Positions 8,680-18,094 of a stretch of DNA of 64,000 nt are shown here, piece by piece. A program made the translations under genes and the position numbers. The DNA lies in NCBI GenBank assembly GCA_963792175.1, contig CAWBVG010000031.1, forward strand, positions 1-64,000, given 5' to 3'. Under the pieces are notes generated by a model. That model saw only the letters and a program-made list of their open reading frames with translations, made no database searches and was not told the DNA's origin. Every line of letters starts with the position of its first letter. Position 1 is the first letter of the stretch. This stretch comes from CAWBVG01 sp963792175 (GTDB lineage: Bacteria; Acidobacteriota; Vicinamibacteria; Vicinamibacterales; CAVVIG01).

Positions 8680-10503
8680 GCCGAACACGGCCGGCATCCG
8701 GCTGCGCGTCAGGAGCGGCAAATCGTCGGCGCCCGCGATCGGCTCGCCGTCCGCGTCGATCAGGAACGACAGCAGGTAGGCGGGCGGAAACGCAAACGTC
8801 AGCCCTTCGATGTTGTGGCGGACGAGCGAGGACGGCGATGTCCGGTCGTCCATCCACGCGACATCCGTGTAGGCGAGCATGCCGAAATCGATCCGCGCCC
8901 CACCGCCGGAGACGTTCTCGATCAGCAGGTCCGGGTAGCGGCGGCGCAGCGCGTCGAGCAGCTCGTAGAGCCCCTGCACGTGCGCGAGGTTGCCGTCCGC
9001 CGCGCCGTGCCCGTGGCCGCTGCGGTTGCAGTTGATCCAGAAGTTGTTGTCCCACTTCAGATAGTCCGGCCGGATCCGATCGATGAGGGCGGTGAGCTGA
9101 TCGAGCACCCACTGGCGTCCCGCGGCGCCGGCCAGGCAGATCTGCGCGTTCTGTCCCGAGCCGTAGTCGCCGTCGCGCGTGGCCAGCCACGGTTCGCGCG
9201 CGAGTCCGGCTTTATCGACCCACGCCAGCGCCACGCGCTCCGGCTCCACCCAGATGCCGAACTTCAGACCCAGGCCGTGGGCGTAGTCGGCGAGGCTCGC
9301 AATACCCGACGGAAAACGGAACATGTCTTCCGCCCACGTGCCGAGGCCCGACTCGAAGTCGTAGTCGTTGGTGTCGCCGGCGCCCACATACCAGCCGGCG
9401 TCCAGTACGACGAGCTCCACGCCGAGCGCCGCGGCGCGATCGAGTTCCGCGACCATCTGGTCTTCGTTGACCTGGGTGCCATAGGGGAACCAGGTGTTGT
9501 AGGTGACGAGCGGCTGGAACGGCCGGCCCTGGCGGATGCCGTTGATGATGAAGTCGTGGAGCGCGCCCGACTCGTCGTTGCCCGCGCGCGCGGTCACGCC
9601 AAAGAACGTGTGCGGGATCTCGAGCGGCCTCGCGGATGTCACCGCGGTCGTGACACCCGGAAAGGACACGCTGACCTGCAGCCGGTCGCCGGTGCGCTGG
9701 AGCGCGGCACGCCAGGCGCCGGACCACATCAATCCGCCGTAGAACTCGTCCCGGCCGTCGTTCACGAACAGCAGCGGCACGAACGTCTCGGACGAGCGGC
9801 CATTGGATCCGAGTTCGATCCGCTCGCCCGGATCGAGATCGCGGTCCGCGACCACGAACGCGTCTTCGACGACGTCGCCGGCCGCGGAGTCGCCGCGGAG
9901 GCCGCCCAGCCAGCGGATGTGGCCGACGGGCATCGTCATCTGCCAGCCGACGAGATCCGTGACCGACGTGCCCTCGCCGCCGCTGCTGGTGATGCGCGTC
10001 CAGGTCTCGATCGTCGGCGACCCGGGATAGCAGGTATAGACGCGTGTGAACAGCAGGCGCAGGGCGCGATGTTCGAAGGTGAACGACAACTTCACGCCGT
10101 GCGCGGTGGCCTGGGCGTCGGCGGAGAGGAAGCTGACGGCGCCGCTCGAGGTGAGCGCGATACGCTCGCCGCCGGCCGTCAGCGTGACGTCGGCGGCCGG
10201 CGTGATCTCCCAGGCGCGGCCGGCCGCTGGATTCAGCAGCCGCTGCAGGACCAGCGTGCGGGACGCATCGAAGCCGATGACGGCCTCGAATTCCGCGCTG
10301 CCGATGGACCAGACGTCGCTGCCGTTCTGATGCGAGATGAAGGCGTCGTCGCGCGAGACGACAATCGGCGGCCGGTCGGCGGCCGCCACGGTTCCAAGCG
10401 ACAGGCACACCCCCGCGCACGCGGCGGCGGCTGCGCGTCTCGGGATCCGAGCCAGGCGCGCAACCGCGCGCCATCGCGCGAGAGTCAACGAGGGCAAACC
10501 CAA
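8680..10503 (-). pseudogene. GH36-type alpha-galactosidase (melibiase), C-terminus missing
   Basis: A TTG start at 10503 leads to a signal peptide (Ala-rich, up to about residue 40) and an N-terminal beta-sandwich (residues 45-330). The catalytic barrel follows, with VLDAGWYVGAG, KFGIWVEPERV, DYLKWDNNFW (nucleophile Asp near residue 487) and ENVSGGGARIDFGMLAYTD (acid/base Asp near 540). The expected end of the barrel and the C-terminal sheet, about 100-150 residues, are absent. After DLPLLTRSRMPAVFG the frame runs into the hydrogenase subunit gene. It would release terminal alpha-galactose in the periplasm or outside. The break is the best candidate for the chimeric junction. Confidence 0.75.
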
Positions 10504-10593
10504 ATCGTCACAGGCGGCCCGTTCATTTTACGGGATGGTTCGCATAAAAAAATCTGTTGACACAGCTCATCACCAGAGCCCGCTCGAGCTGCG

Positions 10594-11658
10594 TTACGTG
10601 GCGACGCGGCTCAGCGTCGTGCCCTCGAGTTCCAGGACGTACTCGGCGCCGAACGCCATCGACGGCGTGTACGCACCAGGTGCGAGGCGGCCCTCGAGAG
10701 TCTTCAGGATCGCGGTCACGCCCGATTCCGCGGTCAGCGTGTAGCCTTCGCGTGTGCGCAGGCGCATCGCCACCTTGTGCCCCGCCTCATCCCAGGCTTC
10801 GCCGTACACATACATCTCATCGCGTGCGCGTTGCTCGTCGCCCGGGCCTTTCACCCGCCTCGCGATCAGGGCTTTCACGAAGGACTGCACCGGCGCCAAC
10901 CCCAGGAGCGAGCGAAGGATGCCGGGCATCTTCATCTTCTCGATCTGCTCTTCAGGCGCGCCGAGGAAGACTTCGATGTTGGGAATTCCGGTGGAGTAGT
11001 ACGCGGTCGCGACATCGCCCCACGGAATCGTGACGGCACGGGCCGAGAGCGTCTCGGTAAACGGGATCGTTTCGACCTTATACGCCGGAGGCACCTTGAC
11101 GACCCTGCCGTTCTCGCGAACTCTCCCTCCCTCGGGAAGGCCTTCGACCATGGTCTTGGCGGTTCCGGGACTGAGCTTGCCGTCACGCGCCATGAAAGCC
11201 AGCTTGAGATGAGTCGCCGAGGGCAGCTCGCGCTTCAGCATGGCTGCCAGACAATCGGTCGGCACGACGTCAAAGCCGACTCCCGGAATGGCAATGATGC
11301 CGGCGTCAATGATTTCCCGCCCGCGCGAGTGAATGTCTTCGAAGACCGCGATTTCGCCGGTGATGTCGAGATAGTGCGTGCCGGCGCGCAGGCATGCGTC
11401 GAGCATCGGCCTGCTGGTGGCGGAGAACGGACCGGCGCAATGCAACACCGCTGCGACGCCTTGCAGATTCGTTGCGACGACGGCTGGGTCGCGGAGGTCG
11501 AACACGCGCGATTCACAGCCCAGGTCGTCGGCGAGTGACCGAACAGGGCCGGCATGGCGGCCGGCCAGAATTGGCCTGAGACGACGATCGGTCGCGACGC
11601 GTGCGGCGAGTCTACCGGTGTAGCCGTTGGCCCCGTAGATCATCCATGTTCGGCTCAT
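10594..11658 (-). CDS. Saccharopine-dehydrogenase-like / trans-acting enoyl reductase family protein
   Basis: The start MSRTWMIYGANGYTGRLAA carries a Rossmann GxxGxxG at residues 8-14. AVLHCAGPFSATSRPMLDAC and HYLDITGEIAVFE match the family that includes mycobacterial trans-acting enoyl reductase and saccharopine dehydrogenase-like oxidoreductases. The length of 354 residues is normal. It is an NAD(P)-dependent reductase with unknown substrate, probably a lipid or polyketide intermediate in mycobacteria, not established here. Its start overlaps the stop of the upstream gene by four bases (ATGA), so the two are translationally coupled. I chose this ATG over an upstream in-frame start because the Rossmann fold begins here. 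Confidence 0.75.
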   Translation of the reverse strand: MSRTWMIYGANGYTGRLAARVATDRRLRPILAGRHAGPVRSLADDLGCESRVFDLRDPAVVATNLQGVAAVLHCAGPFSATSRPMLDACLRAGTHYLDITGEIAVFEDIHSRGREIIDAGIIAIPGVGFDVVPTDCLAAMLKRELPSATHLKLAFMARDGKLSPGTAKTMVEGLPEGGRVRENGRVVKVPPAYKVETIPFTETLSARAVTIPWGDVATAYYSTGIPNIEVFLGAPEEQIEKMKMPGILRSLLGLAPVQSFVKALIARRVKGPGDEQRARDEMYVYGEAWDEAGHKVAMRLRTREGYTLTAESGVTAILKTLEGRLAPGAYTPSMAFGAEYVLELEGTTLSRVAT

Positions 11659-12167
11659 GCAGGACTCCGACGACAGAGAGGCGCGGTTTCCACCTCCCTG
11701 ATCACCATGACGTAGCTCGGCGTCTGGACGATTTGCAGCACGTCGTTGTAGGGCGGCGGCAACATCGGTGGACCTTCGTGCGCCCACATGATGCAGCGCT
11801 CCTGCAGCGGACGGTTCTCGTAGCTGTCGAAGCCGCCGGCGGCCCTCCTCGCAGCGGCGCGCTGAACCGCGTCCGGCGTCACCTGAGGAATCTTGCCATC
11901 CGGCGGATCGTAGATGAGCGAGGTTCTGTTGCTCGACAGTGGTTTGAGATCAGGTGTCGCGAGCCAGAGCGCGTTGTCATAGTGTGTCGGATCGTTCTGC
12001 ACGATGCGTTTACGACGCTCCTCGTCGCTGGCGCCGAAGATGCCCGCGACGAGCGGATCGACGTCGTCCTGGGTCAGGAGCTTCGATAGTTCCGCCGCTT
12101 CCTCTTCGGTCAGAAACTCCTGGCCAGCGTATCGCGCCGGCCGCACGAGAGGAGTGAATGTGTGCAT
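11655..12167 (-). CDS. Conserved hypothetical protein
   Basis: A 170-residue soluble protein starting MHTFTPLVRPARYAGQEFL. It has no signal peptide of clear quality and no transmembrane segment. The segments ENRPLQERCIMWAHEGPP and LPPPYNDVLQIVQTPSYVMV recur in many acidobacterial exported or periplasmic proteins of unknown function, often annotated only as hypothetical. It is the first gene of a two-gene unit with the reductase-like gene, with a 4-bp overlap, so the two products probably work together. I cannot assign a reaction. Confidence 0.65.
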   Translation of the reverse strand: MHTFTPLVRPARYAGQEFLTEEEAAELSKLLTQDDVDPLVAGIFGASDEERRKRIVQNDPTHYDNALWLATPDLKPLSSNRTSLIYDPPDGKIPQVTPDAVQRAAARRAAGGFDSYENRPLQERCIMWAHEGPPMLPPPYNDVLQIVQTPSYVMVIREVETAPLCRRSPA

Positions 12168-12182
12168 CGTCCAGATGCCCTG

Positions 12183-12252
12183 TCTTCTAACTTTTAGCTT
12201 CTAACTTTTTGACTTCTAACTTTTGACTTTTAACTTTTACCTTTTAACTTTG
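12183..12252. repeat. T-rich word array (CTTTTAAC / CTTCTAAC type) at the pepT 3' end
   Basis: About ten near copies of ACTTTT-centred words (CTTCTAACTTTT, GACTTCTAACTTTT, CTTTTAACTTTT) fill 70 bases. The array contains the pepT stop codon (plus-strand 12244-12246), so the last residues of PepT are written in array sequence. It is strikingly AT-rich for this genome. It is purely direct, with no internal reverse complement. Confidence 0.75.
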
Positions 12253-13485
12253 AGTTCTTTCCTCCCAGACCTGGCACAAGTGGACGATGACCTCCACCGC
12301 CTTTTCCATGTCCTGCACGGAGACCCACTCGAGCCGCGAGTGAAAGTTGTGCTCTCCGGCGAACAGGTTGGGGGTTGGCAGTCCCATGAAGGACAGCCGA
12401 GAGCCGTCGGTGCCGCCGCGGATCGGATGGGTGATCGGCTCGATACCTGCGCGCCGGATGGCTTCGCGCGCGTGATCGACGACCGCAGGATACCGATCGA
12501 GCACCTCTTTCATGTTCCGGTACGACTCTTCGACCGCGACCTCGACGCGGACGCCGGGATAGCCGGCGGCGACCTCTCTCGCCAGCGCTTCGAGCATCCC
12601 TTCCTTCTCGCGAAGCGCCGCGGTCACGAAATCGCGGATCAGCAGGCGGACCGACGTGGTCTGCACGCTCGCGGTGATGACATAGGGGTGAACGAACCCC
12701 TGGTGGCCGTCGGTCGTTTCCGGCGACATCCTGTCGTCGGGCAGCCGATCGATGAACCGCGCCGCCGCTTTGATGGCGTTCACCATGCGGCCTTTCGCAT
12801 AGCCCGGATGCGTGTTGAATCCGTGGAAGGTGACCGTCATCGCGTCGGCGGAGAAACTCTCCATCTCGATCTCGCCGCGCCGGCCGCCGTCGAGGGTATA
12901 GGCGAATTGCGCGCCGAAGCGCGCGACGTCGAAATGCTGCGTGCCGCGGCCGACTTCCTCGTCCGGCGTGAAGCCGAGGCGGATGGTCCCGTGCGCCATC
13001 TCGGGATGCGCCACGAGAAAGGCGGCCGCCGTCATGATTTCGGCGACGCCGGCCTTGTTGTCCGCGCCGAGCAGCGTCGTGCCCGACGCGGTCACGATGT
13101 CGTGGCCCATCTGATCGGCCAGTGCGGGGATGTCGTGCAACCGCAGGACCGCGGTCGGGTCGTCGGGCAGTACCAGGTCACGTCCGTCGTAACCGCGATG
13201 CACGATCGGCGCGACACCGGCGCCTGGCATTTCCGGCGACGTATCGACGTGCGCGAGAAACCCGATCGTCGGGACGCCGGCTTTCTTCGTGGTCGCCGGG
13301 ATGGTGGCCATCACGTATCCGTATTCGTCGATCGACGCGTCGGCGAGGCCGATGGCCCGCAACTCGTCGGTCAACGCCCGCAGCAGGATCAGCTGCTTGT
13401 CGGTGCTGGGGAACGTGGTCGATGTTTCGTTCGATTGGGTGTCGTAGCGAACGTAGCGGAGGAAGCGGTCGAGGACGTCGGACAT
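12244..13485 (-). CDS. pepT: Peptidase T (tripeptide aminopeptidase, M20B)
   Basis: An intact 413-residue metallopeptidase. Zinc ligands and catalytic residues are visible in order: GFLAHVDTSPE (His and Asp near 78-80), GADNKAGVAEI (bridging Asp near 142), TPDEEVGRG (catalytic Glu and ligand Glu near 176), TLDGGRRGE (Asp near 199) and FAGEHNFHSRLE (last His near 380). The dimerisation/lid domain lies between. It removes N-terminal residues from tripeptides in the cytoplasm. The ATG start at 13485 fits family length. Its stop codon is inside the T-rich array at 12183-12252. Confidence 0.92.
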   Translation of the reverse strand: MSDVLDRFLRYVRYDTQSNETSTTFPSTDKQLILLRALTDELRAIGLADASIDEYGYVMATIPATTKKAGVPTIGFLAHVDTSPEMPGAGVAPIVHRGYDGRDLVLPDDPTAVLRLHDIPALADQMGHDIVTASGTTLLGADNKAGVAEIMTAAAFLVAHPEMAHGTIRLGFTPDEEVGRGTQHFDVARFGAQFAYTLDGGRRGEIEMESFSADAMTVTFHGFNTHPGYAKGRMVNAIKAAARFIDRLPDDRMSPETTDGHQGFVHPYVITASVQTTSVRLLIRDFVTAALREKEGMLEALAREVAAGYPGVRVEVAVEESYRNMKEVLDRYPAVVDHAREAIRRAGIEPITHPIRGGTDGSRLSFMGLPTPNLFAGEHNFHSRLEWVSVQDMEKAVEVIVHLCQVWEERTQS

Positions 13486-13498
13486 GCGGAGATTATGT

Positions 13499-13565
13499 CG
13501 GGGCTCGGGGCTGGGGCTAGCTGTCAGGTGCGGAGTCGGGGCTGGGGCTAGGGGCTAGCTGTCTC
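13499..13565. repeat. GGGGCT(A)G word array at the lysC 3' end
   Basis: Repeats of GGGGCTCG, GGGGCTGG, GGGGCTAG and GGGGCTAGCTGTC fill the gap between lysC and pepT. The lysC stop (plus-strand CTA at 13548-13550) is one of the array's CTAG words, and the last LysC residues (TASP) come from it. Confidence 0.8.
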
Positions 13566-14751
13566 GATGAACGTCCGGTGCAGGAGGCGCACGGCTTCGT
13601 CGGTTCGCGTCCGATCGATCATCCACGTGATGCGGAACGACGACGTGGCGGTCCCGTTCGACGCGATGCCGGCCTTGGTCAGCGCGTCCGATCCGCGGCG
13701 TACGTTCTGAAAGCTGGCGTTGATGCCCGCGCCGACGACGCTGACCGCGGCCAGCGTGTCGGCGATACGAGCCTGTGCGCCAAGGCGCGACTGGATCGCG
13801 GCGCGGACGCGCCCTTCCTCGTGCAGGTTCTCCCGGGACATCACCAGCGTCAGCCGCCCGTCCGCCACGTGCAGCTGTTTGCCGCCGACGCCGTGCTCGT
13901 CGAGCAGCGCGAGCACGGCGAGCGCCGTCTGAGTCTGCGTGGAGCACGAGCACGTCCCGTTCGCTGGCGACACCGACGACGGTTCCGGGAACGCGCGGGG
14001 CGTGCTTTCGGACGACGGTGCCGTCGACCGACGGATCGTCGCCGGGCAGCGGTGCGGCGGTCGCCCGCGCGTAGATCGCGATACCCGCCTCCTTGGCGAA
14101 TTCGACGGCCTGCGCGTTCAAGACTTTCGCGCCAGACTCGGCGAGCTCCTGCGTTTCCTCGTAGGAGAGCGCCGGGATGCGCTGTGCCGCCGACACGACG
14201 CGCGGGTCGGCAGTGTAGACGCCGTCGACATCCGAGCAGATTTCACAGTATTCGGCGCCCAGCGCGGCAGCCATCGCGACGGCGGTCGTGTCGCTGCCGC
14301 CGCGGCCGAGCGTCGTGACGTCGCGGCGGTACGACACGCCCTGGTAGCCGGCGATGACGACGATCTTTCCGCGCGCCAGCTCGTCCTGGACGCGGACCGG
14401 ACGCACCTCGATAATCCGCGCGTCCACGTGCCGATCGTTGGTGATGATGCCGGACTGGCTACCCGTGAAGCTGATGGCATCGCCACCCAGCTCGCGAATC
14501 GCGATCGACAACAGCGCCATCGAAATCCGCTCGCCGGTGGTGAGCAGCATGTCCAGCTCGCGGCGGTCCGGGTTGGCGGATACCTGCTTGGCGAGCGACA
14601 GCAGCTCGTCTGTCGTGTCGCCCATCGCCGACACGACGACGACGACGTCGTGTCCCTGCGCGCGCGTGCGCATGACGCGCGCCGCAACTTTCTGCAGCTT
14701 CGCGACGTCGGCGACGCTCGAGCCGCCGTACTTCTGGACGACGATTGACAT
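13548..14751 (-). CDS. lysC: Aspartate kinase, one frameshift
   Basis: The ATG is at 14751, and IVVQKYGGSSVADVAKLQ is the aspartokinase N-terminal signature (Lys near residue 7). VVSAMGDTTDELL, LTTGERISMALLS and TTLGRGGSDTTAVAMAAAL complete the kinase domain, to about residue 230. After a frameshift near 13935 two ACT domains continue to the end (AVSVVGAGINASFQNVR, SFRITWMID). It phosphorylates aspartate, the first step to lysine, threonine and methionine, and the ACT domains suggest feedback control. The total of about 400 residues is normal for the monofunctional enzyme. The frameshift probably is a sequence error, as both halves are well conserved. Confidence 0.88.
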
Positions 14752-14766
14752 GGCGTCCTACGGTTT

Positions 14767-14854
14767 ATCACGAAGCCACGAAGAAACGAAGAGCACGAAG
14801 CCGCTTTGTACAAAGAGATCTTCGTGGCCTTCGTGACCTTCGAGCCTTCGTGAT
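14767..14854. repeat. CACGAAG / CTTCGTG dyad array at the xth 3' end
   Basis: The left arm has ATCACGAAG, CACGAAG, AACGAAG and CACGAAG. The right arm has CTTCGTG, CTTCGTG and CTTCGTGAT, so the array can fold into one long hairpin. It fills the space between xth (stop at 14870) and lysC (start at 14751), and the same word family recurs at 31226-31300. Confidence 0.85.
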
Positions 14855-14869
14855 GAAACGTGGCTCTCT

Positions 14870-15617
14870 TCAGCTGAAGGTCGCCACGACCGGGGCATGG
14901 TCGCTCGTCCCCACATCCTTCTGGACCGGACAGGCGATGACGCGGGCGGCCAGCGCCTCGCTGGCGAACACGTGGTCGAGGCGCCAGCCGATGTTGCGCT
15001 GGCGCATGTTGCGCCACGGCGCCCACCAGGTGAAGAGGTTGTCGTTCTCGGGGTCGACGGCGCGGCCAAGGTCGACGAGGCCGCGGCTCAGAATCCGCTC
15101 GATCAGCGCGCGCTCTTCCGGGAGCTGGCCGATCGCGCGCGGCTTGCGTTCCCGCGGGTGCACGTCGCGTTCGGTGCGCGCCACGTTCATGTCGCCCATC
15201 AGGGCCACGCGCCGTCCCGTGCCCTGTAACGACGCGGCGTAGGCGTCGAGCGCTTCGAGAAACTGCATCTTGGCGGGGAAGTCCTTCCCGCCGTTGGGGA
15301 CGTACATCGATGCGACGAGAAGGTCGCCGATCTCGGCCGTGACGATGCGGGTTTCGTAGTCGAAGGCGGGATGCGCGAACACCGGACGCTCGGGCGCGAA
15401 CGCCTGGCTGACGTGCAGGGCAACGCCGGAATAGCCTTTGCCGCCGTGCCAGTACGCACCAGTAGCCTTCGAGCCCGAAGAGAGCTGTTGGGATTTGCTC
15501 GGCGGTGGCCTTGATTTCCTGCAGGCAGACGACGTCCGGGCGCTCCTGCGCGATCCATTCCTGGACCTGCGCCAGACGCGCCCGGATGCCGTTGACGTTC
15601 CAGGTCGCGAGCTTCAT
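14870..15617 (-). CDS. xth: Exodeoxyribonuclease III, one frameshift
   Basis: The start MKLATWNVNGIRARLAQVQ carries the metal-site Asn, and VVCLQEIKAT the metal-binding Glu near residue 34. After a frameshift near 15450 the sequence continues FDYETRIVTAEIG, ALMGDMNVARTERD (catalytic Asp-x-Asn), IGWRLDHVFAS and GTSDHAPVVATF (catalytic His). About 250 residues is normal for Xth/ExoA AP endonucleases. It cuts DNA 5' of abasic sites in base-excision repair and has 3'-5' exonuclease activity. It lies between fdxA and lysC on the same strand, separated by word arrays on both sides. Confidence 0.88.
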
Positions 15618-15651
15618 CGGCTGTCGGCCGCCAGCTTCAGCCGTCGGACCC

Positions 15652-15698
15652 GCTGAAAGCCGGAAAGCTGAGAGCTGAAAGCCGAGAGCTGAAAGCTG
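15652..15698. repeat. AGCTGAAAGC word array at the fdxA 3' end
   Basis: Words GCTGAAAGCCGG, AAAGCTGAG, AGCTGAAAGCC, GAGAGCTGAAAGCTG repeat about five times in 47 bases, three bases after the fdxA stop (plus-strand TTA at 15702-15704). Read from the gene strand the units are GCTTTCAGCTCTC. Confidence 0.75.
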
Positions 15699-15701
15699 CC
15701 G

Positions 15702-16076
15702 TTAGTGTGAGGCGTGAGCCGCCTGGCGTTCGGCAGCCGGAATCGCCATCAGTGCCGGCTGCGCCGCGACGTGCGCCTTGACGATTTCCTCCGCCTGAGC
15801 CATCAGCGCAGGGTCGCCGTTCCGGTAGACCGCATTGGCCTCGATCAGGTCCTTCTGGTGCGACGGTGTCGCGTCGATGCTCTCGTAAATCGCCGCCACG
15901 GGACATGCCGGCACGCACGCGCCGCAGTCGATGCACTCCTCCGGGTGGATGTACAGCATCGTCATCTGCGCGAATTCGGGCTCGTCCTTGCGCGGGTGAA
16001 TGCAGTCCACCGGGCAGACGTCGACGCAGGCGGTGTCCTTCGTTTCGATACACGGGTCAGTAATGATGAACGGCAT
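15702..16076 (-). CDS. fdxA: Seven-iron ferredoxin (3Fe-4S / 4Fe-4S)
   Basis: An intact 124-residue protein from MPFIITDPCIETKD. ACVDVCPVDCIH near residues 16-27 carries the first cluster ligands; the earlier Cys and spacing fit a [3Fe-4S] or [4Fe-4S] site. ECIDCGACVPACP near residues 40-52 is a canonical [4Fe-4S] motif. The C-terminal extension to AHASH is typical of FdxA. It is a soluble electron carrier. The ATG at 16076 follows a GGAGA ribosome-binding site, and I rejected a longer in-frame upstream start because it lacks conservation. The gap to the next upstream gene (16077-16292) shows no gene. Confidence 0.9.
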   Translation of the reverse strand: MPFIITDPCIETKDTACVDVCPVDCIHPRKDEPEFAQMTMLYIHPEECIDCGACVPACPVAAIYESIDATPSHQKDLIEANAVYRNGDPALMAQAEEIVKAHVAAQPALMAIPAAERQAAHASH

Positions 16077-16292
16077 GCTCGCGAGTCTCCGTAATGTGCG
16101 TGACGGTGTGTAGTGTCCGACAGTCCAGTTCCCGGAGGCGGACCAGATCGGTCGGCCTTCAGGACCCGAACCGGCGAATTTTATACCGCGAGACTTCACG
16201 GGGGCAACTTTGCGTGGCGCCTGGGGGGTGCGCACACATGCACACACCCTCAGGGCCGCGAAGAGGACGCACGGAATGGCGATGCGGTCCGA

Positions 16293-17381
16293 CTACGCGC
16301 GGCGGCGGCGCCTCATCGCCGCAACCAGGCCACTGCCGAGGAGTACGAACGTCGCCGGCTCCGGCACGGCGCCAATGCTCCCGAACTGGCCACCTCTCCT
16401 CGTCGTCGGGTCCCGCGGTGAAATACACCTTGGTGGAGTCGCCGCCATTGCCGCCATTGCCCGCGCGCAGCGCCCAGAGACCCTCGATCTCGATCGGATT
16501 GTTGCTCGCGTCCATGAGCGTGTCGAGCAGCGCTGCCGGTAAATCGGGTCGTAGGCGTGGATCCGGCCGTCACCGAAGTTTCCGACCAGGAGGTCCCCAG
16601 CAAGCGAGCCAAAGCCGGCTGGAGCGATGGCGAGCCCCCACGGCGAGTCCAGATCGCCGCCTGAGACCACACGCTTGATGAAAATCCCATTCAGGTCGAA
16701 CTGGCTGACGAAGCCGTGACCGGCGCCGGGCACGTCTTCGTTGTCTTTGACCGTCCTTTAGGGCATAGGTCACATAGAGCGTCCCTCCGAGGTTCTGGAT
16801 GTTGAAGGGCGCATATCCCGCCGGCAGTCCTGGATCGGTAAAGTTCCCAGCAAGGTCCGGAGCGCCAGCAGTGCCCTTCAGCACATCGATTGTGCCGCCC
16901 CTGAAATCCGCGGCGTACGCGTAATCGTTTCCGCCCACCACGGCTTGGGCGAGACCCTTGTAGACGTTGGCAGGGTCGGCGAGCTGCAGCGTCTCGGCGG
17001 TGGTGACGTTCCCAGGGCACCTCGCCATCCCGAGATGGTGCCGTCCTCGGAGGCGAAGAGAAATGTATCGCCGTTGAATCCACCAGCAGCACCACCCGAA
17101 TTGAAGACAACGCCTGTGACCGTGCCCGCGCCGGGAATCGTCACGCAACAGCGTCTGTTCTTGACTCCGGCTCCGGTGTAAATCTCCGACTTTCCGCTGC
17201 CATTGGAGCCGATCCACAGCGGCGACGTTCCGCTCGACGCCAGGCCCCAGGGGTTGATTCAGGTCTGGATCGGTCGCGGTAGGTCGCGAGCGTCGTCACC
17301 GTGAAGGGACCAGCGAAGCTGGGGGCCGCGTTCGCGAGAGGCAACCGCGGTGAGAGCAAGAACGATCAGCGAACGGCGCAT
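16293..17381 (-). CDS. PEP-CTERM exported protein of the TIGR03118 type, several frameshifts
   Basis: Several frames assemble into one protein of about 360 residues. It starts MRRSLIVLALTAVAS at 17381 with a signal peptide. The middle has segments such as GVVFNSGGAAGGFNGDTFLF, LQLADPANVYKGLAQAVVGG and GDLLVGNFGDGRIHAYDP that match a beta-propeller-like family found with PEP-CTERM tails. The end reads VPEPATFVLLGSGLVAAM followed by five arginines, the sorting signal cut by exosortase. It would be exported and anchored or released at the cell surface; function is unknown. At least four frameshifts occur in 1.1 kb, much above the local background, so errors are likely. Confidence 0.7.
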
Positions 17382-17537
17382 GATGACCTCCACAAAGTGG
17401 GCGCACTCATCCCCGACTGAGCGCGCGGGGGCAATTCAAGTGCCACGCATGCCAGTTCAATTTCCTTCCAAACCGGCGAGTGTCGTCGCAAAGTTCATCG
17501 CGAGTCAGACATCGTTCTGAATCGCCAGCGGTTGTGG

Positions 17538-17570
17538 TTGGTCTTGCGTGAAAAATGATTGGTCTTGCGT
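17538..17570. promoter_or_regulatory. Direct repeat TTGGTCTTGCGT, 21-bp spacing
   Basis: TTGGTCTTGCGT is present at 17538-17549 and 17559-17570, exactly two helical turns apart, in the 213-bp gap upstream of the PEP-CTERM gene. Identical half-sites on the same helix face suggest a regulator binding site, probably for the PEP-CTERM gene. The binding protein is unknown. Confidence 0.4.
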
Positions 17571-17594
17571 AAAGAAAACGTCGTCGCGACGATC

Positions 17595-18071
17595 TCAGCC
17601 ATTCGGCTTCAGCAGAGGACGAAACATCATCGGAGTCGGCGTGATCTGATACCCCATCGATTCGTACAGCGGCTGGCCGTCCCGGCTCGCATTCAGGGCG
17701 ACCGACGTGATGCCGTGCCCGGCCGCCCAGTCGTGGATGGTCGTCATCACCTGCCGCGCCAGGCCGCGGCGGCGGTGCGCCGGTTCCGTATACAGGTTGT
17801 AGACGATCGCGATCGTGTCGCCCATGTAACTCGGCCCTGGCGGCCAGGGCAGGATCGAGATGCCGCCGCCGGCGGCGATGGCGCCGTCGTCCGCCTCGAT
17901 CAGCCAGGCCCGATAGATGCCGGCGGGCATCTTGTGCGCCAGCCACGCGCGAAACGACGCCTCGAGCGCCGGCGCGTCGAGGGACAACCCCATGTCGGTG
18001 AACATGCCGATGCGATGACGGACGAGCGCGTCGATGTCACGCAGCGTTGCCTCTCGCACCCGATACGACAT
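17595..18071 (-). CDS. GNAT family N-acetyltransferase
   Basis: An intact 158-residue GNAT protein. IYRAWLIEADDGAIAAGGGI forms the central strands, NLYTEPAHRRRGLARQVMTT is motif A with the R-R-R-G-L-A acetyl-CoA loop near residues 98-103, and SVALNASRDGQPLYESMGYQ is the typical C-terminal part. It probably acetylates a small molecule or a protein N-terminus; the substrate is unknown. It is divergent from the chlorite-dismutase family gene with only 23 bp between the starts, so they share a promoter region. No membrane segments. Confidence 0.85.
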   Translation of the reverse strand: MSYRVREATLRDIDALVRHRIGMFTDMGLSLDAPALEASFRAWLAHKMPAGIYRAWLIEADDGAIAAGGGISILPWPPGPSYMGDTIAIVYNLYTEPAHRRRGLARQVMTTIHDWAAGHGITSVALNASRDGQPLYESMGYQITPTPMMFRPLLKPNG

Positions 18072-18094
18072 GTCACGCTGAGTATAATCGCGGC

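Noticed and set aside
1..8680. Horizontally acquired island in an acidobacterial chromosome
   Set aside because: Possible, but there is no integrase or transposase and the boundary cuts two genes out of frame. A chimeric contig is simpler.
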